This document shows positions 51,903-60,736 of a DNA stretch of 64,000 nucleotides, piece after piece. A model generated the notes under the pieces. The model was not told the DNA's origin. It saw only the letters and a list, made by a program, of their open reading frames with translations, and made no database searches. Both the position numbers and the translations under genes were made by a program. The DNA is taken from the NCBI GenBank assembly GCA_965601455.1, contig OZ271831.1:930001-994000 (forward strand), read 5' to 3'. The stretch's first letter is position 1; each line of letters opens with the position of its first letter. The stretch comes from JANQEU01 sp965601455 (GTDB taxonomy: Bacteria > Bacteroidota > Bacteroidia > Cytophagales > Cyclobacteriaceae).

Positions 51903-52865
51903 ATGTCCCGTGTGTTCATTTCCAAAGTCTTTCCTTCCATTTTAATGAAAATGCTAGAGAGGGAGAGTATCGAATTTTCTGCCTGGCCAAATTCGAGACC
52001 GATGAATCAGGAGGAATTGATAAAAGCTTGCCAGGGGCATTCTGGCTTGATCTGTGCAAGTACTGACCAAATTGATTCGTATTTTCTCAGGGCTTGTTCC
52101 CACCTTCAGGTGCTCTCTCAATTTGCCGCCGGCTATGATAATATCGACTTACACACCGCCAGAAGATTAAATATTCGGGTGGGTAATACGCCGGATGCTA
52201 TGAGCGATGCTACAGCTGATGTCGCCTTTGGTTTAATGATTGCGGTTGCAAGGAAGATGTTTTATATGCATAGGCAAATCGTTAATGGCGACTGGGGACC
52301 TTTTCAACCCACTGCAAATCTTGGTTTTCAACTGAAGGGAAAAACGCTGGGTATTTTTGGTCTGGGCCGTATTGGGTATGCAATGGCACAAAGATGCATC
52401 GGGGCCTATAACATGAAAGTGATATACCACAACAGAGGCCTGAATACTGAGGCTGAAACCAGCATAGGAGCGAAGCTGGTTTCCCTTGATGAATTGCTGG
52501 AAACCAGTGATATACTTTCGGTTCACGCCACTTTAAATGAGCAAACCAAAGGGATATTTAACCTGGGAACGTTTTCGAAAATGAAGAGAGATGCGATCTT
52601 CATCAATACGTCCAGGGGAGCCATTCATGATGAAAAGGATCTATTGGAGGCACTAAAAAGGCGACTAATATGGGGAGCAGGACTGGATGTGACCGATCCG
52701 GAACCCATGCGACCGGATCACCCTCTACTATTATTGGAGAACGTATGTGTTTTACCACACATCGGATCTGCTACGATCGAAGCTAGAACGGATATGGCCG
52801 TAATGGCCGCTCAAAACGTGATTGATTTTTACAATTCTGGAAAAGTGAGATACCCGGTTGTTTAA
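51903..52865 (+). CDS. D-2-hydroxyacid dehydrogenase (glyoxylate/hydroxypyruvate reductase type)
   Basis: About 320 residues from ATG 51903 (MSRVFISKVFPSILMKML). The longer frame from 51843 is not supported by the family N-terminus. The NAD(P) motif is GIFGLGRIGYAMAQR (about 148-162), the catalytic Arg region is INTSRGAIHDEKDLLEAL, and the catalytic His lies in LPHIGSATIEAR. It reduces 2-keto acids such as glyoxylate or hydroxypyruvate; specificity is uncertain. A bidirectional terminator follows. Confidence 0.88.
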   Translation: MSRVFISKVFPSILMKMLERESIEFSAWPNSRPMNQEELIKACQGHSGLICASTDQIDSYFLRACSHLQVLSQFAAGYDNIDLHTARRLNIRVGNTPDAMSDATADVAFGLMIAVARKMFYMHRQIVNGDWGPFQPTANLGFQLKGKTLGIFGLGRIGYAMAQRCIGAYNMKVIYHNRGLNTEAETSIGAKLVSLDELLETSDILSVHATLNEQTKGIFNLGTFSKMKRDAIFINTSRGAIHDEKDLLEALKRRLIWGAGLDVTDPEPMRPDHPLLLLENVCVLPHIGSATIEARTDMAVMAAQNVIDFYNSGKVRYPVV

Positions 52866-52888
52866 CTCCTCCATAGGGCATAAAAAAA

Positions 52889-52912
52889 GACCACCTGTCA
52901 GGTGGCCTTTTC
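52889..52912. terminator. bidirectional terminator between convergent genes
   Basis: A-rich sequence, CCACCTGTCAGGTGG (seven-base-pair stem with minimal loop) and T-rich sequence lie between the dehydrogenase gene on the plus strand and the lipoprotein gene on the minus strand. It has T runs in both directions, so it can end both transcripts. Confidence 0.75.
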
Positions 52913-52937
52913 ACACATTTATTTAGTCTAATTTCTA

Positions 52938-54053
52938 TTACTCAATAGTAATAGGAAATTCAATATTCACATCTGTGCCTCCTACTGTTGCGTCAGAGGT
53001 ATCAGTTTTCTCATCGGGCTGATGCTTTAGAACTACTTGAAATGTTCCGGAATTCGCTCCTCCGGTGGTCCATGAAGTTTCCAGACCAACTGGTTCGCCA
53101 TTTTCATCTTCATCCAGGTAGTTGATTTCATCTTCTCTGCCATCAAAGTTTCCGTCACCCGCTGGGCTGGAGAAGATGTCAGCAGTGAAGGCGAAAAAGA
53201 ACATGTGTTCGGCAGCTTCTTCTTCGATTTCTTCAGTTACATCTTCATCTTCTAGCGTGTTTGCAAGAGTGATTGTCATGGTGTACTCAGTATTGGCAGC
53301 AAGAACAATGTCTTCAATTTCAGGACTACCTACACCGTCACCATCAGCATCAAACCAGGTAGCAGTTATTGGATCTCCTCCGTCAGGTGTGAATGTCAAA
53401 ACTACTTCGTTGATCACCTCTTCTTCTTCATCATCGTGGTCATGATCGCCTTCTTCAACGTGTAACGGGAAGGTAATATTCACATCCGTGCCACCATCAG
53501 CCGTACCTGATGTTTCTGTCTTTAATCCATCCGGTTGATGCTTCAGAACCACCGTAAATTCTCCTTCACCGTGTTCACCAGCTGTCCATTCAGTGGTAAG
53601 GCCCACTGGAAATCCGTTCCCATCTTCATCTTCATAGTTGATCGGATCTGCTCGATTATCTACGTTCCCATCTCCTTCAGGGTCTTCAAAAATTCCTTCT
53701 GTGAAAGAGAAAAAGAACATGTGTTCATCAGCTTCTTCATCAATCTCCGCTGTGATGTCTTCAACTTCAGTCCCAAGGGTATTTGCGAGTGTAATTGTTA
53801 GGATATAAGTTTCATCCTCTATCAACTCAATTTCATCAATAGTGGGATCATTTGGACCATCCCCATCGGCATCGAACCAGGTAGCCACAACTGCGTCACC
53901 ACCGTCATCCGGTGTGAAAGTCAATACAACTTCCGAGATCACCTCTTCTTCTTCATTCTCCTCCGGTTCCGGATCATCATCATCAGAACAACTCACAACC
54001 AGGCCTAGCCCAAGCATCAAGAGAAAATAAAATAACGAGTTATACAATTTCAT
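52938..54053 (-). CDS. acidic lipoprotein with two tandem unknown domains
   Basis: A 371-residue lipoprotein (signal MKLYNSLFYFLLMLGLG, lipobox VVSC) followed by an Asp/Glu-rich spacer. Two copies of a roughly 160-residue domain (about 42-205 and 212-371) share LTFTPD, TWFDADGDG, EEEA/D-EHMFFF, INYEDEDGNG or LDEDENGE, VGL-T-WT, VVLKHQPD and GGTDVNI-FP. The linker contains HDHDDEEEE. I do not know the domain. Its rich acid/His content and place in a Fur/TonB-receptor operon suggest surface metal capture, which is inference only. Confidence 0.75.
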   Translation of the reverse strand: MKLYNSLFYFLLMLGLGLVVSCSDDDDPEPEENEEEEVISEVVLTFTPDDGGDAVVATWFDADGDGPNDPTIDEIELIEDETYILTITLANTLGTEVEDITAEIDEEADEHMFFFSFTEGIFEDPEGDGNVDNRADPINYEDEDGNGFPVGLTTEWTAGEHGEGEFTVVLKHQPDGLKTETSGTADGGTDVNITFPLHVEEGDHDHDDEEEEVINEVVLTFTPDGGDPITATWFDADGDGVGSPEIEDIVLAANTEYTMTITLANTLEDEDVTEEIEEEAAEHMFFFAFTADIFSSPAGDGNFDGREDEINYLDEDENGEPVGLETSWTTGGANSGTFQVVLKHQPDEKTDTSDATVGGTDVNIEFPITIE

Positions 54054-54129
54054 GTTTTTCGTGTTAGAGTTTCTTCACTTCAAGATGCAATACTATTGCA
54101 AAGAAGACTCTTAAGCAATTCTCTTGCTT

Positions 54130-56499
54130 CTAAAAGCTGAATTGGAGTGATAAAGTGAAGTTCCTACCTAATGCATCGGAAAAATATCTCAATCGATCTG
54201 TATACACTCTGTAGGAGGTGTTTAGAAGGTTATCTACTCTTAACTCTGCGTTGTACCGACTTCTTTGGAAGCCCAATTTCCCACCAACCAAGAAAAAATC
54301 AGACGGTGGTGACATAAAGTCAAATATTTCATCTTGATTGAATTCAGGGGTTCCGTCTTGAAATTCAATGGGATTAATCACCGGAGGGGCGTTCCATTGT
54401 TGAGCACTGTAATTGAAGTTGAGACCATAAGACCAGCTTTTTTTCTGATACTCGATGGAGTAATTGATATTGAATGGAGGTATTTCCAGAAACGGTTGAT
54501 TGTTTTCCAGTTCGGTGGCGTAGACATAAGATACCTTGACTTCAGAGTTCAAGTATTCAGTATGCCTAATTTGAAAATCCCAATCGCTACCTATAAAAAA
54601 TGCATCAGTCTGATCATAGATGAAGAACGGAAAAGTTCCTGCTATTCCTGTGGTGATCCCATAAGGCCTCAAAAATATGTAGTTCCGGATGTGGTTGGCA
54701 TAGAGTATAATTTCAGCAATAAGTGGACCTGTCTCAATGTCAATACCGGATACCCATTTGATACTTTTTTCCGCGGGTACACGTCTATCTGATTCATCGA
54801 ATACTGCGTCAATAGGTGTTCGAATTTGAGGTTCCAAACTATATCTCCACAAACCGAACTGAAGCCTGGAGTAGTGATAACCAAAAGAGTAAAGTTCTGA
54901 GACATTAGGTGGTCTCCACGCCGAGCCAATATTTGAATAGACAGATATATTTTTATTCAGTTGCCTACGAAAACCTGCAGTAAATGTCCAATTTGAAAAA
55001 CTTACCTCATTGGAATAAATCGTTCTCTCCCTAATCGTATCTGCCACATTTAAACTCTGGAAATCAAAACGTGCTCCGAGTTCCAATATCGTCTCCTGTA
55101 AGTTGATCGATTGAATGGTATACACACCGATATTCGAGACGTCGTAATCGGGGACAAAATTTGCTGGGTTTGAGCCGGGTTCGTTAACACTGTTTTGAGT
55201 AAAAAACTGAATCCCCGAGCTTCCCTGCCAGTTACCCATTTCAGGTTGAATCCATTCTGTTTCCAGGCTATGAGATGAAAGCTCAAGGTCAATAACAGGT
55301 CTGTCATTTAGTTCACCTCTCCTGATGTCAAATTCTCTTCTGATATTTCTCTGTATTGCATATTGAATATTAAATGCATGTTCTCCAAGATAGAGTGATA
55401 GATTACTTTTCAACAGTCCATGTTTGGTTTGCTGTTGCGGATTTTGGATGCTATAGGTTTCTTTAAATGTTGGGTTAGGTTCAGATCGATCGATAGCATT
55501 TTGAAGATCAAAAAGATTTCCAACGATGGAACCTCGAAGGATGCCTAACTGCTGATCGAAGTAGCTTCCTGAAACCTGAAGATCGAATATGGGCCGGTGA
55601 TATAATGTATTAAAACTCCCCCCGAATTCGCGTTTTCCGGTATTGGATAGAATATAATCCGGTGCTTCTAAGTCCCCCTGGTACACACCAAACGTTCCAA
55701 TGTTCCATGCAAAATCATCAAAACCTTGTCCCAACTCAAATTGACTGTTTACAGCTCTACCATTGGTCCTGTAGGAGGAACCGACTGAGCCATTAAGCTT
55801 GCTTTCTGTTTCTGGTTTTTTTGAATTATATAAGATCACACCTCCTAATGCTTCCGGACCGTATTTTACGGTTCCAGCTCCTTTCACAATTTCGATTTGG
55901 TCGACATGTGAGGGATCAATTTCCGGAGCATGCTCTAATCCCCAAACCTGGTAGGCATGTCTTACTCCATCATTTATCACGAGTACCCTGTTAGAATGCA
56001 ACCCATGAATTATCGGTTTTGAAATATTTGCTCCTGTTTGAAGCAAAGAAACTCCGGTGAGTTGTTCTGAGATTTCAGAAAGAGAGGCGTTTATGATGGA
56101 TAACCTATCAATTTCTTTCTTCTGTATGGAAATAGATTGAATTTCATTTATTCGTGATCCCTCAACTATGACACTTTCCATCTGTGCATTTTCTGGTGCG
56201 AGGTAAATGTTAATTGGGTCTTCGTGATAAAAATCGTGATGGTGAATAATGGTCTTAAATCCAATGAACCTCACAATAAGGTCCACTTCTTTCTCACAGA
56301 TTTCAGTTAAAGAAAAGTTCCCTGTTCTATCGACAACTGCCCCCTTGGTTGTTCCTTTGATAGTAATGGTGGCAAACGGTAGCGGTTCTCCGGTGGACCT
56401 ATCGATTATTGATCCTTTAATCTCTCCTGTACATTGCACCGCCTGTCCAACCAGTAGAAAATACCAAAGACTAAAAAAACAGGTAAATAGGTATTTCAT
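54130..56499 (-). CDS. TonB-dependent receptor, probable metal uptake
   Basis: A 789-residue outer-membrane receptor. After the signal peptide come a carboxypeptidase-regulatory-like domain (about 25-100, GSIIDRSTGEPLPFATITIKG), a plug domain (about 110-225, ending VEIVKGAGTVKYGPEALGGVILY) and a 22-strand barrel ending in FTLSLQFSF. The His-rich loop HHHDFYHED lies near residue 86-94. It starts five bases after the Fur-family gene and is followed by the duplicated lipoprotein gene, so the operon resembles a regulated zinc or other metal uptake system. The substrate is not proven. Confidence 0.87.
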   Translation of the reverse strand: MKYLFTCFFSLWYFLLVGQAVQCTGEIKGSIIDRSTGEPLPFATITIKGTTKGAVVDRTGNFSLTEICEKEVDLIVRFIGFKTIIHHHDFYHEDPINIYLAPENAQMESVIVEGSRINEIQSISIQKKEIDRLSIINASLSEISEQLTGVSLLQTGANISKPIIHGLHSNRVLVINDGVRHAYQVWGLEHAPEIDPSHVDQIEIVKGAGTVKYGPEALGGVILYNSKKPETESKLNGSVGSSYRTNGRAVNSQFELGQGFDDFAWNIGTFGVYQGDLEAPDYILSNTGKREFGGSFNTLYHRPIFDLQVSGSYFDQQLGILRGSIVGNLFDLQNAIDRSEPNPTFKETYSIQNPQQQTKHGLLKSNLSLYLGEHAFNIQYAIQRNIRREFDIRRGELNDRPVIDLELSSHSLETEWIQPEMGNWQGSSGIQFFTQNSVNEPGSNPANFVPDYDVSNIGVYTIQSINLQETILELGARFDFQSLNVADTIRERTIYSNEVSFSNWTFTAGFRRQLNKNISVYSNIGSAWRPPNVSELYSFGYHYSRLQFGLWRYSLEPQIRTPIDAVFDESDRRVPAEKSIKWVSGIDIETGPLIAEIILYANHIRNYIFLRPYGITTGIAGTFPFFIYDQTDAFFIGSDWDFQIRHTEYLNSEVKVSYVYATELENNQPFLEIPPFNINYSIEYQKKSWSYGLNFNYSAQQWNAPPVINPIEFQDGTPEFNQDEIFDFMSPPSDFFLVGGKLGFQRSRYNAELRVDNLLNTSYRVYTDRLRYFSDALGRNFTLSLQFSF

Positions 56500-56504
56500 T
56501 CACA

Positions 56505-56924
56505 CTATGCGCAATCCGCACAAATACCGTCGGCGATGATGTTGACAGTTTCAACCTCATAACCTTCGGGGATAGACACTTTTGGAACAGCAATGGTGTC
56601 AAGGCATGTAATATGGCCACATTTATTACACTTGAAATGAATATGATTATGTTCATGGTGTCCCGGAGAACATGTATTGTGACATAACCCGTAGGTTGCT
56701 GTACCAGTAGAATTTGGAATTTTATGAATGATACCCGAGTTGAGAAAACTATTGAGTGTTCTGTAAAGTGTAACTCGATCATATTGGCCGAATTGACTTT
56801 CCAGATCTCGCAGAGATAATGCCATTTCTTCCTGAATAAAGAAATGAAGGACATCCAATCTACAATCTGTTATCCTGAGCTTATGAGATTGCAAAATTTC
56901 TTTAAATGTCTTGACGTTTTCCAC
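56505..56924 (-). CDS. Fur-family metal-dependent repressor
   Basis: A 139-residue Fur-family protein. The DNA-binding winged helix is in the first half (LRITDCRLDVLHFF, DRVTLYRTLNSFLNSGII). Two Cys pairs for a structural zinc (CNKCGH and CADCA at the C-terminus) and a His-rich metal site (GHHEHNHIHF) are present. The start is GTG 56924, only four bases after a TATCTTTG -7 box, so the transcript would be nearly leaderless. The genes downstream are a TonB receptor and acidic lipoprotein, so a Zur-like or Fur-like role is likely. Confidence 0.88.
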   Translation of the reverse strand: MENVKTFKEILQSHKLRITDCRLDVLHFFIQEEMALSLRDLESQFGQYDRVTLYRTLNSFLNSGIIHKIPNSTGTATYGLCHNTCSPGHHEHNHIHFKCNKCGHITCLDTIAVPKVSIPEGYEVETVNIIADGICADCA

Positions 56925-56928
56925 GAGA

Positions 56929-56936
56929 CAAAGATA
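56929..56936 (-). promoter_or_regulatory. -7 box of the Fur-family operon
   Basis: Minus-strand TATCTTTG is an exact TAnnTTTG box and ends four bases before the GTG start of the repressor gene. The -33 region is poor, as expected if the promoter is controlled by the palindromes next to it. Confidence 0.5.
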
Positions 56937-56942
56937 TTATAA

Positions 56943-56959
56943 ATGCAACTTGTTTGCAT
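56943..56959. promoter_or_regulatory. candidate Fur-family operator
   Basis: ATGCAA, a five-base gap and TTGCAT form a perfect 17-base inverted repeat between the expected -33 and -7 positions of the repressor promoter. This placement would allow autorepression. A second palindrome lies six bases further on. Confidence 0.5.
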
Positions 56960-56964
56960 CTGTA

Positions 56965-56974
56965 AAATGCATTT
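56965..56974. promoter_or_regulatory. second palindrome of the Fur-family promoter
   Basis: AAATGCATTT is a perfect ten-base palindrome with the same ATGCA core as the neighbouring inverted repeat. It may be a second repressor site or the outer half of an extended operator. Confidence 0.4.
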
Positions 56975-57012
56975 GTTGATTCACGACTGGAGAATACTGT
57001 TTTCCAGGAATT

Positions 57013-58203
57013 CTAGAAATAACTAGAAAAACCAAACTGGTAACCAAGAGTCCTATCAGGTGGGTTTCCAAATAAGTCGGTTTCTCTCGCGGAGCGTATG
57101 TTGAACCGAAAGACAGTCAAAGGTGTAGGTCGAAAACTTAAGGCAGGCACAAAAGCCGTTCGATGGTCAAAAATCTTTTCATTCGTGGTTTCGAATTTGT
57201 TTTGATTGTAGTCTACGTACTCCAATCGAAGAGCAAGATTGACTGTAGCATTTGGCCAATTTAGTATTTCGCGAGTCATTATTTTTTGTACAATATCCAT
57301 GTGACCGCCTGCTTGGGCTGAGCCGAAATTAGGAGGAAGGGAAGATGGAATGTCTATAGACGACCAGACGTATTCCCCCGTAAGTCTTGTTCCTGAGAAA
57401 GGAAGACTAGTATTCAGATTAAGAGCAAACACATCCACTCTTTGTTCATTTCCTTCTATTTGATCGTATGCTCCGCCCATCCATGAAAATCCAACTTCAG
57501 CAATTTTCAGATGTTGAAATGATACTTTAGCGGTGGTCATCATATTGTTATTCGTTCCAATCCCAAAACGGTTAGAATTCTCCATTATTCCGGGTAACCA
57601 GGTCCGGTTTTGATCAGTTTCTAAGATGGATTCATCAAAACCATTAGAAATATAAAGCTCATAGGCAATTGCCAGATTATTTCTTGCGGTCTTACCAAAT
57701 AGGCCGAATCCCAAATTACTTAGTGTTGATGGTATAATCGTTGTCGCTGAAAGTGGACGATCAACAAATTCCCATCTGGGACCGTCACGGTTTTGGTTAA
57801 ATGCCCCAATTGGATTCAAAATAATACCCCCTCTAACATTCAAAAGAGGATGAATTTCTACGTCAATCGCTGCAAATGCAATTGATATATTCTTTCCATT
57901 ATTTTCAATTTCAAATTCAGATAAAAACTTAACTCGGTTATGGAGGTTGCTGGAAATAAAGAAATTGAGTCTAGGAATATTGAATGATAAACCATTGGTT
58001 TCACCTTCTGAACCAAAATAGTTCGAGTTGGCCTCGATATATCCTCCTAATTGTATTGGTTTTTCGTCCTTAAGCAAGAATGGTCGATTGTATATCGCAT
58101 CGACATTCATACCTCTCATAGACAGATTAGTGGTATCCTGATAGGTCTGAGCGACTACCAGGGAAGTAAAGAAAAAAAGAAGTACAGGAATCACCTTCTT
58201 CAT
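57013..58203 (-). CDS. porin-like outer-membrane protein
   Basis: A 396-residue protein with the signal peptide MKKVIPVLLFFFTSLVVAQ and beta-barrel pattern to a C-terminal aromatic FSSYF. Strand-like blocks such as LGGYIEANSNYFG, VRGGIILNPIGAFNQNRDGP and LRLEYVDYNQNKF resemble phosphate-porin or OprP/O-like barrels seen in Bacteroidota. It overlaps the Rieske gene by four bases and so belongs to the di-haem/Rieske operon. The substrate is unknown. Confidence 0.72.
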   Translation of the reverse strand: MKKVIPVLLFFFTSLVVAQTYQDTTNLSMRGMNVDAIYNRPFLLKDEKPIQLGGYIEANSNYFGSEGETNGLSFNIPRLNFFISSNLHNRVKFLSEFEIENNGKNISIAFAAIDVEIHPLLNVRGGIILNPIGAFNQNRDGPRWEFVDRPLSATTIIPSTLSNLGFGLFGKTARNNLAIAYELYISNGFDESILETDQNRTWLPGIMENSNRFGIGTNNNMMTTAKVSFQHLKIAEVGFSWMGGAYDQIEGNEQRVDVFALNLNTSLPFSGTRLTGEYVWSSIDIPSSLPPNFGSAQAGGHMDIVQKIMTREILNWPNATVNLALRLEYVDYNQNKFETTNEKIFDHRTAFVPALSFRPTPLTVFRFNIRSARETDLFGNPPDRTLGYQFGFSSYF

Positions 58204-58631
58204 GCAAGAACTATGGTTAGATCCCTGTCGTCAAAATTGGTTTGAAAGCTTATTAGATTTTCGGAAGCTGGACCTCTAAATACCAATCCTTCATTGCTGA
58301 ACTCACTTCCATGTGCCGGGCAACTGATTAAGTCGCCATAAATCTCTAACTCAGTGCCCTGGTGTGTACATTTTAAGAGTACAGATTTAAATTCCTTATC
58401 ACTTCTTCTAAAAACGGCAATTGGATATTTCCATCCGGGAACATCGATAATCAGATACCTTAAACTTTTTCCGTTGTCGTCTATAAATGTTGACTTGGGT
58501 AGTCGAATCAACCCTTCTTCGGGTACGGCGCTGATCCTTCTCGTAGAAGAACAACTCTGTAGAATAGTGGGTGCCGTAAAGATTCCGAGACAAGCCAATC
58601 CACAAGATTTTACAAATTCTTTTCTCTTCAT
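58200..58631 (-). CDS. Rieske [2Fe-2S] lipoprotein
   Basis: A 143-residue Rieske-domain protein. The cluster ligands are in CTHQGTEL (Cys, His) and CPAHGSEF (Cys, His), the normal CxH and CPxH arrangement. The N-terminus has a hydrophobic segment and Cys-rich lipobox-like end (LQSCSS), so it is probably a periplasmic lipoprotein. The start ATG at 58631 overlaps the di-haem gene stop (TGATG); a GTG three bases up is less likely. It could pass electrons to or from the di-haem protein made by the same operon. Confidence 0.88.
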   Translation of the reverse strand: MKRKEFVKSCGLACLGIFTAPTILQSCSSTRRISAVPEEGLIRLPKSTFIDDNGKSLRYLIIDVPGWKYPIAVFRRSDKEFKSVLLKCTHQGTELEIYGDLISCPAHGSEFSNEGLVFRGPASENLISFQTNFDDRDLTIVLA

Positions 58632-59845
58632 CACAGGGATTCTAAAAACTCGATAAGTCTATTTTTTTCGATCGGGGTAAGTGACTCGAATCGAACCCTG
58701 CTTCCATTTGCCTCTCCTCCGTGAAGTAGGATAGCGTCGAGGATACTGCTAGCTCGACCATCGTGCATTAGATAGTATGATCCACCCTGAGATCTTTTAG
58801 AGAGTCCAATTCCCCATAAAGGTGGTGTTCGCCACTCAGAAGTTTCCGCGGTACCTTCAGTGTAACCATCATCTAACCCGGGACCCATGTCATGCAGTAG
58901 AAGATCTGTATAAGGATGAAAAGATTTTTCACTTAAGGCCTCCAATTCATGAGTTGGTGTGGTCCATGTGGGAGTGTGGCAATCATCACATCCGATTTCC
59001 AAAAAAATTGATTTGCCGTTGACTACTTCGTTGTTATTTTCTGACCTTGGAAGAGGTGCTTTCAATGCCATTAGATAGAAAATAACATCATCGATGGTAG
59101 TGTTCGATACTTCCGGGTCTGTGACCCTATCCGGTGTGGGATTCGGACTATTATAGATGGAGGGTTCTTCAGGAATATAGATGCTGGTGATTCCCATGTT
59201 TTCGTTGTACTCTTTTGAGGTGAGATGCAACAAGTCTATGGAAGAGGCTTTTTTTCCAAACCTTCCGATATATTTTCCATTTACTTGCCGGTGATAAGAA
59301 TTAGGGAGAAAATAGTCAGGGGCATCAATGAAATTAGGTACGCCGGAAATTCCGTCATTATTTTCATCATTGGGGTCAGCATTTGATAGGATTTGTTCAT
59401 CTGATAAGGCCGCAAGAAAACCAAGACCTGTCACAGCCGGAGGGGTAAGCAAGGAAATAATAGCTTCTGGTGGTATATTCTCTGGTTTAAAACCAGCGAG
59501 CGCTCTATTTTGTATTTGAGGTCCACCATTTCCAAGAAAAACGTTACCGAGGCTATCAGATTGACCGAAACGGGTAATGGTATTGCTTGGATGCCCTTTG
59601 CCAGCACCCACATGACAGGAGGCACAGGAAGAAGCAACGAAATAAGGTCCAAGACCTGTCGCAGGTGAAAACACCTCCTCCGAAAATGCAATATCACCTC
59701 GGTTAAACTTATCAGACTGTTCTGAAGTTAAGCCTTCAATCGGGCCTTCCAGTGTGAAATTCTCCTTTGTTGCTTCCGGGATCAGGTCGTCACAGGCAAT
59801 TGCAAAAATCATTAAAAGAATCGGTGTAAGGTACTTTTTGCTCAT
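58631..59845 (-). CDS. di-haem oxidoreductase-family (DHOR) lipoprotein
   Basis: A 404-residue periplasmic c-type cytochrome. The lipobox is IAC (Cys18). Two haem-binding motifs are visible: SCASCH near residue 74 and GCDDCH near residue 290. The blocks GNGGPQIQNRAL, TPPAVTGLGFLAAL and RTPPLWGIGLS fit the DUF1111/di-haem oxidoreductase family, related to MauG and cytochrome peroxidases. It heads an operon with a Rieske protein and a porin-like protein. The substrate is not known. Confidence 0.88.
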   Translation of the reverse strand: MSKKYLTPILLMIFAIACDDLIPEATKENFTLEGPIEGLTSEQSDKFNRGDIAFSEEVFSPATGLGPYFVASSCASCHVGAGKGHPSNTITRFGQSDSLGNVFLGNGGPQIQNRALAGFKPENIPPEAIISLLTPPAVTGLGFLAALSDEQILSNADPNDENNDGISGVPNFIDAPDYFLPNSYHRQVNGKYIGRFGKKASSIDLLHLTSKEYNENMGITSIYIPEEPSIYNSPNPTPDRVTDPEVSNTTIDDVIFYLMALKAPLPRSENNNEVVNGKSIFLEIGCDDCHTPTWTTPTHELEALSEKSFHPYTDLLLHDMGPGLDDGYTEGTAETSEWRTPPLWGIGLSKRSQGGSYYLMHDGRASSILDAILLHGGEANGSRVRFESLTPIEKNRLIEFLESL

Positions 59846-59862
59846 TGCTGCCAGTGTTGGGA

Positions 59863-59870
59863 CAAAGCTA
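59863..59870 (-). promoter_or_regulatory. -7 box of the di-haem operon
   Basis: Minus-strand TAGCTTTG is an exact match to the Bacteroidota TAnnTTTG box, 18 bases before the ATG. A weak TTA stands at the -33 distance. It separates this operon from the permease gene upstream. Confidence 0.45.
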
Positions 59871-59932
59871 TATTAAAAAGTTAGGTTACTTAAGTTGAAT
59901 GCTATTCTCAACGGATGAGGATATGAAATATT

Positions 59933-60706
59933 CTATATCCATCCAAGTCCTAGTGCAATGGAGATAATGATGAGCATGAATCCAACCAACTGCTGGACAA
60001 ACTCTATTGTTATTTTCTTAAGGAGTTGTCTACCTATTAAAGCCCCGGCGATAGCCGAAAGAGAGGCTGATATTAACAGGGTCAGGTGGTTTTCCATTTC
60101 ACCTTGTGAAAACCGGTTGGCATAAACAGTCAGTCGGGTAACATCTACGAAACACGCGATAATTACTCCGGTCCCGATAAACCCCTCTTTAGAAAGTCCC
60201 ATTTTAATTAGGAATGCACTGCGTAGTGCTCCCTGATGACCCGACAGACCACCGAAAAAACCACTCAAAAGACCTCCAATAGGAAGTTTCTCCTTTCCGA
60301 ATTTAACTTTACGAAAGAAAGGTAGTAGTTCGTATAATGCGAAAAAGATAAGAAGTATGGCTATGACAAGGTTTAGGGGCGTCACATAGAAATAGGCATC
60401 CATCCATTGGTAGCTGAAAAGGTAGTCCATTTCAGATAATCTGCTCAATGACCAGGCTCCAATTAAAGCTGCGAGAATTGCGGGAATACCAAAACGGACT
60501 AAAACAGATCGACTAGCAAACCTGCCAACCAAAAGCATTTTGGTTAGATTGTTCACAAAATGTACAATACCAGTAAGAGCTATTGCGAGATTTGCCGGGA
60601 AGAAAAACAGTAGGACTGGAGTAAGTAAGGTCCCCAGGCCAAAACCTGAGAAGAATGTCAGTATCGCAGCCAGAAAAGCTACAATGGAAATTATGATGAT
60701 TTCCAT
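59933..60706 (-). CDS. TauE/SafE-family permease
   Basis: A 257-residue membrane protein with about eight helices and the two TauE/SafE repeats (FFSGFGLGTLLTPVLLFFFP and GGLLSGFFGGLSGHQGALRSAFL). The family exports sulfite, sulfonates or sulfur-containing anions; some metal-linked members are found next to HMA proteins. It starts 30 bases after the HMA/DUF4396 gene on the same strand and is probably the last gene of the TonB-receptor/HMA operon. Confidence 0.87.
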   Translation of the reverse strand: MEIIIISIVAFLAAILTFFSGFGLGTLLTPVLLFFFPANLAIALTGIVHFVNNLTKMLLVGRFASRSVLVRFGIPAILAALIGAWSLSRLSEMDYLFSYQWMDAYFYVTPLNLVIAILLIFFALYELLPFFRKVKFGKEKLPIGGLLSGFFGGLSGHQGALRSAFLIKMGLSKEGFIGTGVIIACFVDVTRLTVYANRFSQGEMENHLTLLISASLSAIAGALIGRQLLKKITIEFVQQLVGFMLIIISIALGLGWI

Positions 60707-60736
60707 TTTTACAAGATATAGATTCCAGTTGAAGTG

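Noticed and set aside
53122..53445. Plus-strand Ser-rich frame opposite the acidic lipoprotein
   Set aside because: Runs of Ser come from reading GAA/GAT-rich codons backwards; not a real gene.
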